64,000 bases of DNA from Buttiauxella brennerae ATCC 51605 (GTDB lineage Bacteria > Pseudomonadota > Gammaproteobacteria > Enterobacterales > Enterobacteriaceae): assembly GCF_001654925.1 (NCBI RefSeq), contig NZ_LXER01000022.1, positions 124,001 through 188,000 of the forward strand, given 5' to 3'. Made by a program: the position numbers and the translations under genes. Position 1 is the stretch's first letter. Each line of letters opens with the position of its first letter. Of this stretch, positions 18,274-27,156 are shown piece by piece. Under the pieces are notes generated by a model. That model was not told the DNA's origin and ran no database searches. It saw nothing but the letters and a program-made list of their open reading frames with translations.

Positions 18274-20124
18274 TTAAACCTCGTCCACGGAGTGGCCTTT
18301 CAGCGCCTTACGGATTGATTCATCCATACGACGTGCGGCGAAATCCTGTGTTTGTTTGTCTACGTTTTTAATGGCTTGTTCAATAGCATCGGCGTCATCG
18401 CCCGCTGCGGCAGCGCTTAACGCCGCCATCGCTGAGTCAATTTCCGCTCGCTCATGAGCGCTTAATAGCGCGGCATCGCTGGTTAATGCACCCTGGAGGC
18501 TTTCCAGCACCCGGGCTGCATCGACTTTTTGTTCTGCAAGCATGCGCGCTTTCACATCATGCTCGGCATAGCTCATGGAGTCCTGAATCATACTGGCGAT
18601 TTCGCCATCGCTCAGGCCATAAGAAGGTTTCACCTGGATTGACGCTTCAACGCCGGTGGATTTCTCCATCGCGGTGACGCTCAGTAAGCCGTCAGCATCC
18701 ACCTGGAAGGTGACGCGAATATGCGCCCCACCCGCTGGCATCGCTGGTATTCCGCGCAGCGCAAAACGAGCCAGTGAACGGCAATCTTGTACCAGTTCGC
18801 GCTCGCCCTGTAACACCTGAATCGACATCGCCGTCTGGCCGTCTTTGAAGGTCGTAAAGTCCTGCGCACGCGCCACTGGAATGGTGGTATTACGTGGAAT
18901 GACTTTCTCTACCAGGCCGCCCATGGTTTCAAGGCCAAGCGACAGCGGAATCACATCCAGCAACAGCATTTCGCTGTCTGGCTTGTTACCCACCAGTATA
19001 TCCGCCTGAATTGCCGCACCAATGGCGACAACTTTGTCCGGGTCGATGGAAGTCAGCGGCGTGCGGCCAAAGAATTCGCCAACACGTTCACGCACTAATG
19101 GCACGCGAGTTGAACCGCCAACCATGACCACTTCCAGCACTTCATCTGCTTCAACGCCTGCGTCTTTGAGCGCACGGCGGCAAGCCAGTAAAGTACGTTT
19201 AACCAGCGCGGCAATCAGCTCGTTGAACTGCTCGCGCGTCACGGTGCCTGTCCAGCCAGCGACTTCAACCGTCGCGATTTCGGCATCGCTCAGGGTGATC
19301 TTCGCAGCAATGGCGGCGTCGAGTAACTGGCGCTGCACACGGTTGTCGCTGCGATCAGCCACCCCGGCTTGCTCACGCAGCCAGTCGGCCAGCAGATGGT
19401 CGAAATCATCGCCGCCCAGCGCGGAATCGCCGCCGGTTGCCAGCACTTCAAACACACCGCGGCTTAAACGCAGAATGGAGATATCAAAAGTACCGCCGCC
19501 TAAATCGAAGACCGCGATAACGCCTTCTTTGCCAGAATCCAGGCCGTAGGCGATAGCCGCTGCGGTCGGTTCGTTAAGCAGGCGCAACACATGCAGGCCA
19601 GCCAGACGCGCAGCGTCTTTGGTGCCCTGGCGTTGTGCATCGTCGAAATAAGCAGGAACGGTAATCACCACGCCATCAAGTTCACCTTCTAACGCTTCGG
19701 TTGCGCGAGCGGAAAGTGCTTTAAGGATGTCGGATGAAATACGAATAGGGTTCAGCAGCCCGGCCGGGGTATCTAACATCGGCAGGCCGTTTTCACTCGC
19801 TTTGAATGAATAAGGCAGATGCGGGTAACGCGCCTGGATATCGGCAAGCGAACGGCCCATCAGACGTTTTACGGAGCTGATAGTGTTTGCCGGATCTGTT
19901 GCGGCTTGCGCACGCGCGTCCCAGCCCACATTCAGGCCTTGTTGCTGGTAGTGCACCACCGAAGGTAACAGGTGACGCCCTTCATGGTCAGGCAGCGTTT
20001 CAGCTTGCCCGCTACGAACAGTTGCAACCAGTGAATTGGTGGTGCCTAAGTCGATACCCGCCGCAAGCTTACGCTGATGAGGTGCCGCACTCAGGCCCGG
20101 CTCACTAATTTGTAATAACGCCAT
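18274..20124 (-). CDS. hscA: Hsp70-type chaperone HscA for Fe-S cluster transfer
   Basis: HscA is a specialised Hsp70 that recognises the LPPVK motif of IscU and, with HscB, drives cluster release to apo targets using ATP. The 616-residue product has the N-terminal ATPase domain with the phosphate-binding loop [12 protein letters not shown] and the [11 protein letters not shown] motif, then the substrate-binding domain and a helical lid. The C terminus lacks the EEVD-like cytosolic Hsp70 tail. It is 13 bases downstream of hscB. Confidence 0.98.
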   Translation of the reverse strand: MALLQISEPGLSAAPHQRKLAAGIDLGTTNSLVATVRSGQAETLPDHEGRHLLPSVVHYQQQGLNVGWDARAQAATDPANTISSVKRLMGRSLADIQARYPHLPYSFKASENGLPMLDTPAGLLNPIRISSDILKALSARATEALEGELDGVVITVPAYFDDAQRQGTKDAARLAGLHVLRLLNEPTAAAIAYGLDSGKEGVIAVFDLGGGTFDISILRLSRGVFEVLATGGDSALGGDDFDHLLADWLREQAGVADRSDNRVQRQLLDAAIAAKITLSDAEIATVEVAGWTGTVTREQFNELIAALVKRTLLACRRALKDAGVEADEVLEVVMVGGSTRVPLVRERVGEFFGRTPLTSIDPDKVVAIGAAIQADILVGNKPDSEMLLLDVIPLSLGLETMGGLVEKVIPRNTTIPVARAQDFTTFKDGQTAMSIQVLQGERELVQDCRSLARFALRGIPAMPAGGAHIRVTFQVDADGLLSVTAMEKSTGVEASIQVKPSYGLSDGEIASMIQDSMSYAEHDVKARMLAEQKVDAARVLESLQGALTSDAALLSAHERAEIDSAMAALSAAAAGDDADAIEQAIKNVDKQTQDFAARRMDESIRKALKGHSVDEV

Positions 20125-20137
20125 ATTGAGCTTCCAG

Positions 20138-20653
20138 TTAAAAATCGAGCAGCTTTTCTTCGAGTTGTTCTATTTGGCTGCGCAGTTTATCGAGAAAACG
20201 CAGTTTACGCACAGTATCCGCCGCCTGCGTCCAGTCCTGATTATCCAACTGCTCTACCATCAAAGCCATACGGGTTTTCACCATCGCATTAACATTGGCG
20301 CTAAAGGATTCCAGGCGGTCGCTATCTTTGGCGTGCTCGATATTATCAAGCTCTTCGCGCAATTCGAGTTGTTCCATCAAAAACGCGGTGTCACGCACGG
20401 TATGCTGTTCGTTCGCCAGATCAAAACCGTTGAGGGAGAGGATGTACTCTGCGCGCGGCAATGGATGACGCAGCGTTTGCCATGCCTGATTGATGGTCGC
20501 CGACTGTTGCACCGCCAGCAGAATTTCTGCCTGAGGGCGACTGGCGTATTTATCAGGATGGAACTGGCGTTGCAGCTCCTGGTAACGGGTAGCCAACAGC
20601 TCAGTGTTGAGGGCAAATTCTGGCGGTAACCCAAAGAGGGTGAAGTAATCCAT
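20138..20653 (-). CDS. hscB: J-domain co-chaperone HscB
   Basis: HscB stimulates the HscA ATPase and brings IscU to it. The 171-residue protein starts with the typical [13 protein letters not shown], followed by a J-domain with the HPD tripeptide at about 32-34 (QRQFHPDKY). A C-terminal three-helix IscU-binding domain occupies about 95-171. Same length as E. coli HscB. It lies between iscA and hscA. Confidence 0.98.
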   Translation of the reverse strand: MDYFTLFGLPPEFALNTELLATRYQELQRQFHPDKYASRPQAEILLAVQQSATINQAWQTLRHPLPRAEYILSLNGFDLANEQHTVRDTAFLMEQLELREELDNIEHAKDSDRLESFSANVNAMVKTRMALMVEQLDNQDWTQAADTVRKLRFLDKLRSQIEQLEEKLLDF

Positions 20654-20683
20654 AACAGACTCGGGGTTTCATAGTAGAGCGTG

Positions 20684-20715
20684 ATACCCCGTACAACTTG
20701 CGCTACACGGGGTAT
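20684..20715 (-). other. Stem-loop between iscA and hscB
   Basis: A 9-bp perfect inverted repeat (20684-20692 with 20707-20715, ATACCCCGT...ACGGGGTAT) sits in the 71-base iscA-hscB gap. There is no T-tract, so it looks like a processing or stability element inside the polycistronic mRNA rather than a terminator. Confidence 0.55.
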
Positions 20716-20724
20716 TTGCGAGTA

Positions 20725-21048
20725 TCAGACGTGGAAGCTTTCACCGCAGCCACACTCATCTTTCACGTTAGGGTTCGTAAATTTAAACCCTTCGTTAAGA
20801 CCTTCTTTGACGAAGTCGAGCTCGGTACCGTCTAAAAATTGCAGGCTTTTACCATCGACGACCACTTTCACGCCTTTGTCTTCGAACACGGTGTCTTCTG
20901 CCATCGGTGCGTCAACAAATTCCAGAACATAAGCCATGCCGGAGCAACCAGAAGTACGAACGCCCAAACGCAGACCAAAACCTTTACCGCGGTTAGCTAA
21001 AAAGGCATTCACACGATCGGCAGCGCTGTGGCTAAGGGTAATCGACAT
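20725..21048 (-). CDS. iscA: A-type Fe-S carrier IscA
   Basis: IscA carries iron or [4Fe-4S] clusters from the assembly scaffold to client proteins. The 107-residue protein has the three conserved cysteines C35 (TSGCSGMAY), C99 and C101 (ECGCGESF). It is the fourth gene of the isc operon. The gap to iscU is 155 bases because an ERIC repeat sits there. Confidence 0.98.
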   Translation of the reverse strand: MSITLSHSAADRVNAFLANRGKGFGLRLGVRTSGCSGMAYVLEFVDAPMAEDTVFEDKGVKVVVDGKSLQFLDGTELDFVKEGLNEGFKFTNPNVKDECGCGESFHV

Positions 21049-21069
21049 ACAACAACCTCAATCAATTTT

Positions 21070-21185
21070 TCTTCATTCTTCGAGTCGCAGGGGTGTTGGC
21101 TACTCTCACTCACCCCAGTCACTTACTTTAGTAAGCTCCTGGAGATTCATAAACTTGCCACCTGGCTGCAACTCAAATTATTTTG
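21070..21185 (-). repeat. ERIC repeat 2, between iscU and iscA
   Basis: The core CACCCCAGTCACTTACTTTA followed by GTAAGCTCCTGG is the ERIC core in the orientation opposite to repeat 1. Flanking halves CTTCGAGTCGCAG and CTGCAACTCAAATTATTTTG match the ERIC arms. The outer ends (GGGTATA) have decayed, so boundaries are approximate. It lies within the isc transcript. Confidence 0.88.
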
Positions 21186-21203
21186 AAAAAAACTCAACAA
21201 TAA

Positions 21204-21590
21204 TTATTTAGCTTCACGTTTGCTTTTGTAATCCGCGATAGCCGCTTTGATAGCGTCTTCTGCAAGGATTGAGCAGTGAATCTTCACCGGTGGCAGTTCG
21301 AGTTCTTCTGCGATGTCGGTGTTTTTGATTGCCTGCGCTTCATCCAGAGATTTACCTTTGACCCATTCGGTCACCAGCGAGCTGGAAGCGATGGCAGAGC
21401 CACAGCCATAGGTCTTGAAGCGTGCGTCTTCAATAATACCTTCATTGTTAACTTTGATCTGCAACTTCATCACGTCACCACAAGCTGGTGCACCCACCAT
21501 GCCGGAGCCGACGTTATCATCGCTATTATCAAAAGAACCAACGTTGCGTGGGTTTTCGTAGTGATCGATTACTTTTTCGCTGTAAGCCAT
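21204..21590 (-). CDS. iscU: Fe-S cluster scaffold IscU
   Basis: IscU receives sulfur from IscS and iron to build [2Fe-2S] and [4Fe-4S] clusters. The 128-residue sequence has the ligand cysteines C37, C63 and C106 (GAPACGDVMKL, YGCGSA, HCSILAEDA). The HscA-recognition motif LPPVK is at 99-103. Length and residues equal E. coli IscU. It lies 43 bases downstream of iscS. Confidence 0.99.
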   Translation of the reverse strand: MAYSEKVIDHYENPRNVGSFDNSDDNVGSGMVGAPACGDVMKLQIKVNNEGIIEDARFKTYGCGSAIASSSLVTEWVKGKSLDEAQAIKNTDIAEELELPPVKIHCSILAEDAIKAAIADYKSKREAK

Positions 21591-21633
21591 TTTTAATTTT
21601 CCTGAATCCGATATCGACGTTCAAAGCGAACGA

Positions 21634-22848
21634 TTAGTGATGAGCCCATTCGATGGAGTTAATATCCACGCCCTGCTTAAACATGTCCCACAGTGGAGAA
21701 AGTTCGCGCAGACGGCCAATGGACTTACGTACCAGTTCGATGGTGTAGTCGATCTCTTCTTCAGTAGTAAAACGACCCAAAGAGAAACGGATAGAGCTGT
21801 GAGCCAGTTCGTCGGTCATGCCCAGTGCGCGCAGCACGTAGGATGGCTCGAGGCTTGCTGATGTACAGGCAGAACCAGAAGAAACCGCGAGGTCTTTGAG
21901 CGCCATAATCAGTGACTCACCTTCAACGTAGTTAAAGCTCACGTTGAGGATCGTTGGCACGCCATTTTCCAGATCGCCATTCAGATAGACTTCTTCCATA
22001 TCTTTCACGCCGTTCCACAAACGGTTACGAAGCGTGCGCAGACGGGACATTTCTGTCTCCATCTCTTCTTTCGCGATACGGTAAGCTTCGCCCATGCCAG
22101 CAATCTGGTGAACAGGCAGAGTACCAGAACGCATACCGCGCTCGTGACCGCCACCGTGTACCTGAGCTTCGATACGAATACGTGGTTTGCGGCGAACATA
22201 CAGTGCGCCGATCCCTTTCGGGCCATAAATTTTGTGACCAGAGAACGACATCAGGTCAACTTTCAGGGTGCTCAAGTCGATAGGCAGTTTGCCCACGCTC
22301 TGAGTCGCATCAACATGATAGATAATGCCACGCTCACGGCACATTTCGCCGATTGCCGCGATATCTTGCACCACGCCGATTTCGTTATTCACGTGCATGA
22401 TAGAGACCAGAATGGTGTCTTCACGCATCGCCGCTTCCAGCACACTCAGGTCAACGATACCGTTGCTCTGTGGTGCCAGATAAGTCACTTCAAAACCTTC
22501 ACGCTCAAGCTGGCGACAGGTATCCAGCACAGCTTTGTGTTCGGTTTTAACGGTGATGATGTGCTTGCCTTTCTTCTGATAGAAGTTAGCCGCACCTTTG
22601 ATAGCGAGGTTATCAGATTCAGTTGCACCGGAGGTAAAGACGATTTCACGCGGGTCTGCACCAACCAGTTCAGCGATTTGGTTACGGGCGATATCAACAG
22701 CTTCTTCCGCCTGCCAACCGAAACGGTGAGAACGAGAAGCCGGGTTACCGAAGGTTCCGTCCATAGTCAAAAACTGCATCATTTTCTGCGCAACACGCGG
22801 GTCAACCGGCGTAGTCGCAGAGTAATCGAGATAAATCGGTAATTTCAT
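21634..22848 (-). CDS. iscS: Cysteine desulfurase IscS
   Basis: IscS is the PLP-dependent desulfurase that supplies persulfide sulfur to IscU, tRNA thiolation and cofactor pathways. The 404-residue protein carries the PLP lysine K206 ([10 protein letters not shown]) and the mobile catalytic cysteine in [14 protein letters not shown] (C328 in the family). The N terminus [16 protein letters not shown] is canonical. The gap to iscR is 241 bases and contains a full ERIC repeat. Confidence 0.99.
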   Translation of the reverse strand: MKLPIYLDYSATTPVDPRVAQKMMQFLTMDGTFGNPASRSHRFGWQAEEAVDIARNQIAELVGADPREIVFTSGATESDNLAIKGAANFYQKKGKHIITVKTEHKAVLDTCRQLEREGFEVTYLAPQSNGIVDLSVLEAAMREDTILVSIMHVNNEIGVVQDIAAIGEMCRERGIIYHVDATQSVGKLPIDLSTLKVDLMSFSGHKIYGPKGIGALYVRRKPRIRIEAQVHGGGHERGMRSGTLPVHQIAGMGEAYRIAKEEMETEMSRLRTLRNRLWNGVKDMEEVYLNGDLENGVPTILNVSFNYVEGESLIMALKDLAVSSGSACTSASLEPSYVLRALGMTDELAHSSIRFSLGRFTTEEEIDYTIELVRKSIGRLRELSPLWDMFKQGVDINSIEWAHH

Positions 22849-22919
22849 TGCTCTTTATGCTCCGTACATCACTCAATGCAATGAATCAGGCAACTGGCTG
22901 AATGAACGACCTTGTTGAC

Positions 22920-22934
22920 GGGGTGTAACACCCC
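22920..22934 (-). other. Short GC-rich hairpin in the iscR-iscS gap
   Basis: The 15-mer GGGGTGTAACACCCC forms a 6-bp stem with a three-base loop. It has no T-tract. It lies between ERIC repeat 3 and the iscS start and could contribute to the RNA structure that separates the fates of the iscR and iscSUA parts of the message. Confidence 0.5.
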
Positions 22935-22962
22935 GGCCTGATTCTAAAATTCTTTTTTATTT

Positions 22963-23089
22963 TTACCCTAAATAGTTCGTGTTGCAGCAAGGCGGCAAAC
23001 TTGAGAGTCCCCAGGAGCTTACATCAAGTAAGTGACTGGGGTGAACAAGTGCGGCCAATACAGTTGCAACCCGAAATATGACGGGTAAA
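22963..23089 (+). repeat. ERIC repeat 3, directly after the iscR stop codon
   Basis: This complete 127-bp ERIC unit runs from TTACCCTAAATAGTTCG to GACGGGTAAAT, with core CCCCAGGAGCTTACATC and AAGTAAGTGACTGGGG. It abuts the iscR stop codon, so the whole palindrome is transcribed in the iscRSUA message. Confidence 0.94.
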
Positions 23090-23578
23090 TTAGGCGCGCA
23101 GTTTGACGTCGATCGCGTCTTGAGAGCGCGTACTGCGAAGGTTTTCATTTTGCTGACGGCCAGAGACGTCCAGCACTTCCTGGTTATTCACCAGTTCACC
23201 CAAGGTGATGTTATTCAGAAAACCAGTCAGACGGTCACTCAGATCACGCCACAATGCGTGGGTCAGGCACTTATCACCGCCCTGACAACCGCCTTTGCCC
23301 GCGCAACGCGTGGCATCAACAGATTCATCTACAGCACTGATAACTTCGCCAACTGCGATGCTGTTTGCTTCTTTACCCAGCAGATAACCACCGCCTGGAC
23401 CACGTACGCTGGCAACCAGGCCATTTTTACGCAGACGGGAGAATAACTGCTCCAGGTAGGAGAGAGAGATTCCCTGACGTTCGGAAATATCAGCCAACGG
23501 TACCGGGCCTGATTCGGAGTTCAACGCAACGTCAAGCATTGCGGTCACGGCATAACGTCCTTTCGATGTCAGTCTCAT
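23090..23578 (-). CDS. iscR: Fe-S cluster-responsive Rrf2 regulator IscR
   Basis: IscR represses its own operon when it carries a [2Fe-2S] cluster and acts in apo form on other promoters. The 162-residue product has an N-terminal winged helix (about 1-70) and the cluster cysteines C92, C98 and C104 ([15 protein letters not shown]); the fourth ligand in the family is H107, present here in LTHALW. It is the first gene of the isc operon and is preceded by two IscR operators. Confidence 0.98.
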   Translation of the reverse strand: MRLTSKGRYAVTAMLDVALNSESGPVPLADISERQGISLSYLEQLFSRLRKNGLVASVRGPGGGYLLGKEANSIAVGEVISAVDESVDATRCAGKGGCQGGDKCLTHALWRDLSDRLTGFLNNITLGELVNNQEVLDVSGRQQNENLRSTRSQDAIDVKLRA

Positions 23579-23659
23579 GTCTTACTTAACCTCAAATCGC
23601 CCCTCGAACCGGGGGTTTTTTATAAATGTGATTGTCACATAGCAGGTCGCAAGTCTGAC

Positions 23660-23709
23660 ATTCCCGAGTAAATTGGTCAACTATTTAACCTAGTAATTTA
23701 CTCAAGTAT
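23660..23709 (-). promoter_or_regulatory. Two abutting type 1 IscR operators upstream of iscR
   Basis: Read on the minus strand, 23684-23660 is ATAGTTGACC...CTCGGGAAT and 23709-23685 is ATACTTGAG...CTAGGTTAA. Both fit the 25-bp type 1 IscR pattern and lie end to end. They provide feedback repression of the isc operon by [2Fe-2S]-IscR. The TTGACC inside the proximal site may also serve as a -35 element. The distal site touches the trmJ stop codon. Confidence 0.8.
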
Positions 23710-24449
23710 TATTTGCCGGATTTTTTCTCGTTATCAATAGAAGAAAGCATGCCGCGCAGAATGTTAAGTTCCTGAGTTTCCGGGCGTGCACGGTTATATA
23801 AGCGGCGTAATTTGCTCATAATCTGGCCCGGATGGCTGGTGCGAATAAAGCCCGTTTTCAGCAATACTTGCTCCAGGTGAACGTAAAAACGCTCGAGATC
23901 GTCAGCCGATGGATACTGAGTCTGGTCTTCAACAACCACCGCTTCTTTGCCTTCTTCTTGCGTAGCAAGCCAGGCGATGCGCACTTCATAAGCGAGGATT
24001 TGTACCGCCATCGCCAGGTTCAGTGAACTGTATTCCGGGTTAGCCTGAATCGCGACGTGGTAATGACATTTCTGCAATTCGTCATTGGTCAAACCAACAC
24101 GTTCACGGCCAAACACAATCGCCACTGGCGCATCTTGCGCTTCAGAAATGGTCTTAAGACCACATTCGCGTGGGTCGAGCATCGGCCATGGCAGCGTGCG
24201 TGAACGAGCGCTCGTTCCTACCACCAGACTACAACCCGCCAGGGCTTCGTCGAGGGTATCAACAATTTTCGCTTCGCCAATAACATCACTGGCACCCGCA
24301 GCGAGCGCGATTGCCTGAGAGTCAGGTTTCACCAGTGGATTAACCAACCACAGATTTGTCAGCCCCATGGTTTTCATTGCACGGGCTACGGAGCCCATGT
24401 TGCCGGTGTGGGAGGTTTCAACCAGCACTATACGTACGTTTTGCAGCAT
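23709..24449 (-). CDS. trmJ: tRNA (cytidine/uridine-2'-O-)-methyltransferase TrmJ
   Basis: TrmJ methylates the 2'-O of ribose 32 in several tRNAs. The 246-residue protein starts with the SPOUT-class strand [20 protein letters not shown] and has the SAM-binding knot region with [15 protein letters not shown] and [14 protein letters not shown]. It is directly upstream of iscR on the same strand, as in E. coli, and divergent from suhB. Confidence 0.97.
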   Translation of the reverse strand: MLQNVRIVLVETSHTGNMGSVARAMKTMGLTNLWLVNPLVKPDSQAIALAAGASDVIGEAKIVDTLDEALAGCSLVVGTSARSRTLPWPMLDPRECGLKTISEAQDAPVAIVFGRERVGLTNDELQKCHYHVAIQANPEYSSLNLAMAVQILAYEVRIAWLATQEEGKEAVVVEDQTQYPSADDLERFYVHLEQVLLKTGFIRTSHPGQIMSKLRRLYNRARPETQELNILRGMLSSIDNEKKSGK

Positions 24450-24568
24450 CGTTGACTCATAGCCTGAAAAGATTATCGCGATATCCTATCATAACCCTGG
24501 GACATATTCCGAACGCTCTGCTATACTCCGCCGCGTTTTCCCGTTCTTTAACATCCAGAGAGAGACCG

Positions 24569-25372
24569 ATGCATCCGATGCTCACCATCGCCGTGCGCGC
24601 TGCGCGCAAGGCGGGCAATTTAATTGTCAAGAACTACGAAACCCCTGACGCTGTAGAAGCGAGTCAAAAAGGGAGCAACGATTTTGTGACTAACGTAGAT
24701 AGAGACGCCGAGCGTCTGATTATCGAAATTATCCGCAAATCCTACCCGCAACACACCATTATCGCTGAAGAATCAGGCGAGCTGGCGGGTACCGAGCAGG
24801 ATGTGCAATGGGTTATCGATCCTCTGGATGGCACTTCAAACTTCATCAAACGTTTGCCACACTTCTCTGTATCTATCGCTGTCCGTGTTAAGGGCCGCAC
24901 CGAAGTTGCCGTTGTTTATGACCCAATGCGTAATGAGCTGTTCACAGCCGTTCGTGGTCAAGGCGCACAGCTGAACGGTTACCGTCTGCGCGGCAGCAAT
25001 GCACGTGACCTCGATGGCACCATTCTGGCAACTGGCTTCCCGTTCAAACTGAAGCAACACGCTACTCCTTATATGAACATCGTGACCAAACTGTTCACAC
25101 AGTGTGCTGACTTCCGTCGCACCGGTTCTGCTGCTCTGGATCTGGCATACGTTGCGGCTGGCCGTGTTGATGGTTTCTTCGAGATTGGCCTGAAACCTTG
25201 GGATTTCGCAGCAGGTGAACTGATTGCTCGCGAATCTGGTAGCCTGGTATGTGATTTCACCGGCGGCCACAACTACCTGACCAGCGGCAATATCGTTGCA
25301 GGTAATCCACGTGTTGTTAAAGCGATGCTGGCAGCTATGCGTGATGAACTGAGCGAAGCGCTGAAGCGTTAA
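24569..25372 (+). CDS. suhB: Inositol-1-monophosphatase / transcription antitermination factor SuhB
   Basis: SuhB dephosphorylates inositol monophosphates and also joins the rrn antitermination complex in E. coli. The 267-residue protein (same length as E. coli) has the Mg-binding motif WVIDPLDGTSNF and the second motif PWDFAAGELI. Start ATG 24569 gives MHPMLTIAVRAARKAG; an upstream in-frame extension of 71 codons runs through the trmJ promoter region and was rejected. It is divergent from trmJ. Confidence 0.97.
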   Translation: MHPMLTIAVRAARKAGNLIVKNYETPDAVEASQKGSNDFVTNVDRDAERLIIEIIRKSYPQHTIIAEESGELAGTEQDVQWVIDPLDGTSNFIKRLPHFSVSIAVRVKGRTEVAVVYDPMRNELFTAVRGQGAQLNGYRLRGSNARDLDGTILATGFPFKLKQHATPYMNIVTKLFTQCADFRRTGSAALDLAYVAAGRVDGFFEIGLKPWDFAAGELIARESGSLVCDFTGGHNYLTSGNIVAGNPRVVKAMLAAMRDELSEALKR

Positions 25373-25378
25373 TCTCAG

Positions 25379-25405
25379 AAAATGCCTTCCCGTCGGGAAG
25401 GCATT
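25379..25405. terminator. Bidirectional terminator between suhB and the NicO gene
   Basis: The hairpin AATGCCTTCCC...GGGAAGGCATT (25381-25405) lies between two convergent genes. The T-run is on the minus-strand side (TTTTC); the plus side is only moderately T-rich. Confidence 0.75.
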
Positions 25406-25408
25406 CAA

Positions 25409-26392
25409 TTAAAACGGTCGAATCCCGCGCATTACCGGTTGAGCACTCAGCCACATCACCACTGCTGCTAATACTAAAATTCCACCACCTGCAAATGCCA
25501 GTGTCGCCCAGCCGACTTGCCGCCATAAAACCGGTGCTTTATTACCGCTAATGCGTACTGCAAGCTGACGGAATCCGTGGACCAAAAAGGCCAGACCAGA
25601 AATGGTAATAGAGGTGCCTGCCGCCATTGTCAGCGCCGAGAACATTCCCCAGCTATACACACCAATCACCTTACTGAACAGCAGCACCATGATGGCCCCG
25701 GAACATGGGCGCATCCCCATCGACAACACAATCATCGCCCGGGCACGCCAGTCCTCTCCGGCTTCAAGCTGTTGCTCCGTCGGCAAGTGCTGGTGACCAC
25801 AGCCACATTTTTCATGGTGAACATGATGCGGCGTGAAGGATTTAAAGCGCGTCGGCTGACGCAGTGCCCTCATCAACTGGCGTAACGCCCGACCGCAGAG
25901 CATCAAACCCAAAATGCCCACCAGCAAATAGCTTCCTTTCTCAAGCCAGAAACTGCTCATATGCAACTGGCGGGAAGGTAATGCCAGAACCCCCAGCACC
26001 ATGGTGACCAGGCCAATCGCCACCAGCCCTTGTAATAAAGAAGCGGCGAATGTCAGCTTAAGGCTGCTTTTTAAACGTGAAGGATGGGTTGCAAGCCAGG
26101 TGGTGATCACCACTTTGCCATGCCCCGGACCGAGGGCATGCAGAACACCGTAAACAAAACTAAATGACAGCAATGACCAACCCGCCCGCGCCGGGTTCTC
26201 GGCAACCTCACGCAGAAGTGTGCTCATTTGCTGGTTAATCGATTTCTGCCACATCGCACTGTCGATGAGAATTTGTGGCCAGTAATGCCACAGGCTGTAA
26301 AGCGCTGCGGCACAAATAAGCAGGAAGAATGCCAGCGGCCACAGCTGAAGCCAGCGGCGTGAAGGGGATTGAGCAGAAGGCATTACTGACAT
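25409..26392 (-). CDS. NicO-family nickel/cobalt transporter
   Basis: This integral membrane protein of 327 residues has about six to seven helices and the NicO/RcnA-type metal motif HALGPGHGKVV in the second helix region. A second conserved stretch is MGMRPCSGAIMVLL. A histidine- and cysteine-rich cytoplasmic loop (HHVHHEKCGCGHQH) in the middle is a probable metal-sensing or binding site. The family includes RcnA exporters and some importers; direction cannot be told from sequence. Two starts are possible: ATG 26392 or ATG 26383, the latter overlapping the stop of the upstream gene as TAATG. It is coupled to the DUF1007 gene. In E. coli this position holds yfhR instead. Confidence 0.88.
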   Translation of the reverse strand: MSVMPSAQSPSRRWLQLWPLAFFLLICAAALYSLWHYWPQILIDSAMWQKSINQQMSTLLREVAENPARAGWSLLSFSFVYGVLHALGPGHGKVVITTWLATHPSRLKSSLKLTFAASLLQGLVAIGLVTMVLGVLALPSRQLHMSSFWLEKGSYLLVGILGLMLCGRALRQLMRALRQPTRFKSFTPHHVHHEKCGCGHQHLPTEQQLEAGEDWRARAMIVLSMGMRPCSGAIMVLLFSKVIGVYSWGMFSALTMAAGTSITISGLAFLVHGFRQLAVRISGNKAPVLWRQVGWATLAFAGGGILVLAAVVMWLSAQPVMRGIRPF

Positions 26393-27030
26393 TGCAATAT
26401 CACCTGTTGAGCAAACTGTTTGCCCAGTTCCATATCTTCGGGCGGTGCATCGGCTTTATCCAGCGATTGTGCGAAGGCCAGCGTATCTTCGTTCGGCTGC
26501 GGGGTTTTCACTGAGATTTTGCAAAGTGAGGCTAATGTTTTCGGCAATTTGGCATCACTGGAATTGTCATAACTCATATCGACAAAATAGCTCGGGTCGA
26601 ACGTCGCAAACTGGAACGTCTGCCCTTTAAATGGCTGCGGATGCGCCAGCGGTAATACAAAGGTGAGCACCGCCTGATGCCCTACCCGCGCAAGCCCGTA
26701 CTCGGGTGGCAAATTGTTAAACGTCACTTTTTTGCCGTTATGCCAGAATTCAGTGAAGTAATGTTGCCCTAAAACATTGGCCATCACTTCGGCGGCAAGT
26801 TTCTTCCACACCGGCGAACCGGGCTTTGCATCGCCTGCGTCATACAGTAGATCGGCTGAAGTGATTTCATCCATCGTCCACTGCATTTTAAGACCCGTGA
26901 GCTGATCATTTTCGCTCATCACCGTCGTCACGAGCGTGATAAAACTGTGCGGATGAGCCGAAGCCTCTGGGCTAAAAAGTGCAGAAATTAAGGCAAAAGA
27001 CGCAATTCTGTTACACATTTTCCTGCTCAT
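26383..27030 (-). CDS. DUF1007 family periplasmic protein, partner of the NicO transporter
   Basis: The 215-residue protein has an N-terminal signal peptide ending ALFSPEASA, so the mature chain begins HPHSF. The rest is a single DUF1007 domain (family PF06226) of unknown function. Family members are commonly encoded beside NicO-type transporters. A mature N-terminus His-Pro-His could bind a metal, which fits delivery to or receipt from the transporter, but this is my inference. It overlaps the NicO gene by up to 10 bases and is divergent from csiE. Confidence 0.85.
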   Translation of the reverse strand: MSRKMCNRIASFALISALFSPEASAHPHSFITLVTTVMSENDQLTGLKMQWTMDEITSADLLYDAGDAKPGSPVWKKLAAEVMANVLGQHYFTEFWHNGKKVTFNNLPPEYGLARVGHQAVLTFVLPLAHPQPFKGQTFQFATFDPSYFVDMSYDNSSDAKLPKTLASLCKISVKTPQPNEDTLAFAQSLDKADAPPEDMELGKQFAQQVILQCQ

Positions 27031-27156
27031 TATTCTCTCGAAATTATAATTCTGTGAGCCAGTCAGAATTCCGTAATTAAAAAGCTCAAATGTCGCTCTC
27101 TACGACAAAAGCTTTAGCTACTCTTAGCATTAATTAACGTTGAATTGGTTATGCGG

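Noticed and set aside
22108-22842. 244-codon open frame antisense to iscS
   Set aside because: Shadow frame opposite a strongly conserved gene, with no RBS or family resemblance.
23600-23621. Terminator-like CCCC...GGGGG followed by six T on the plus strand in the isc leader
   Set aside because: The stem is only four to five pairs, no plus-strand transcript is expected there, and on the isc (minus) strand it has no T-tract.
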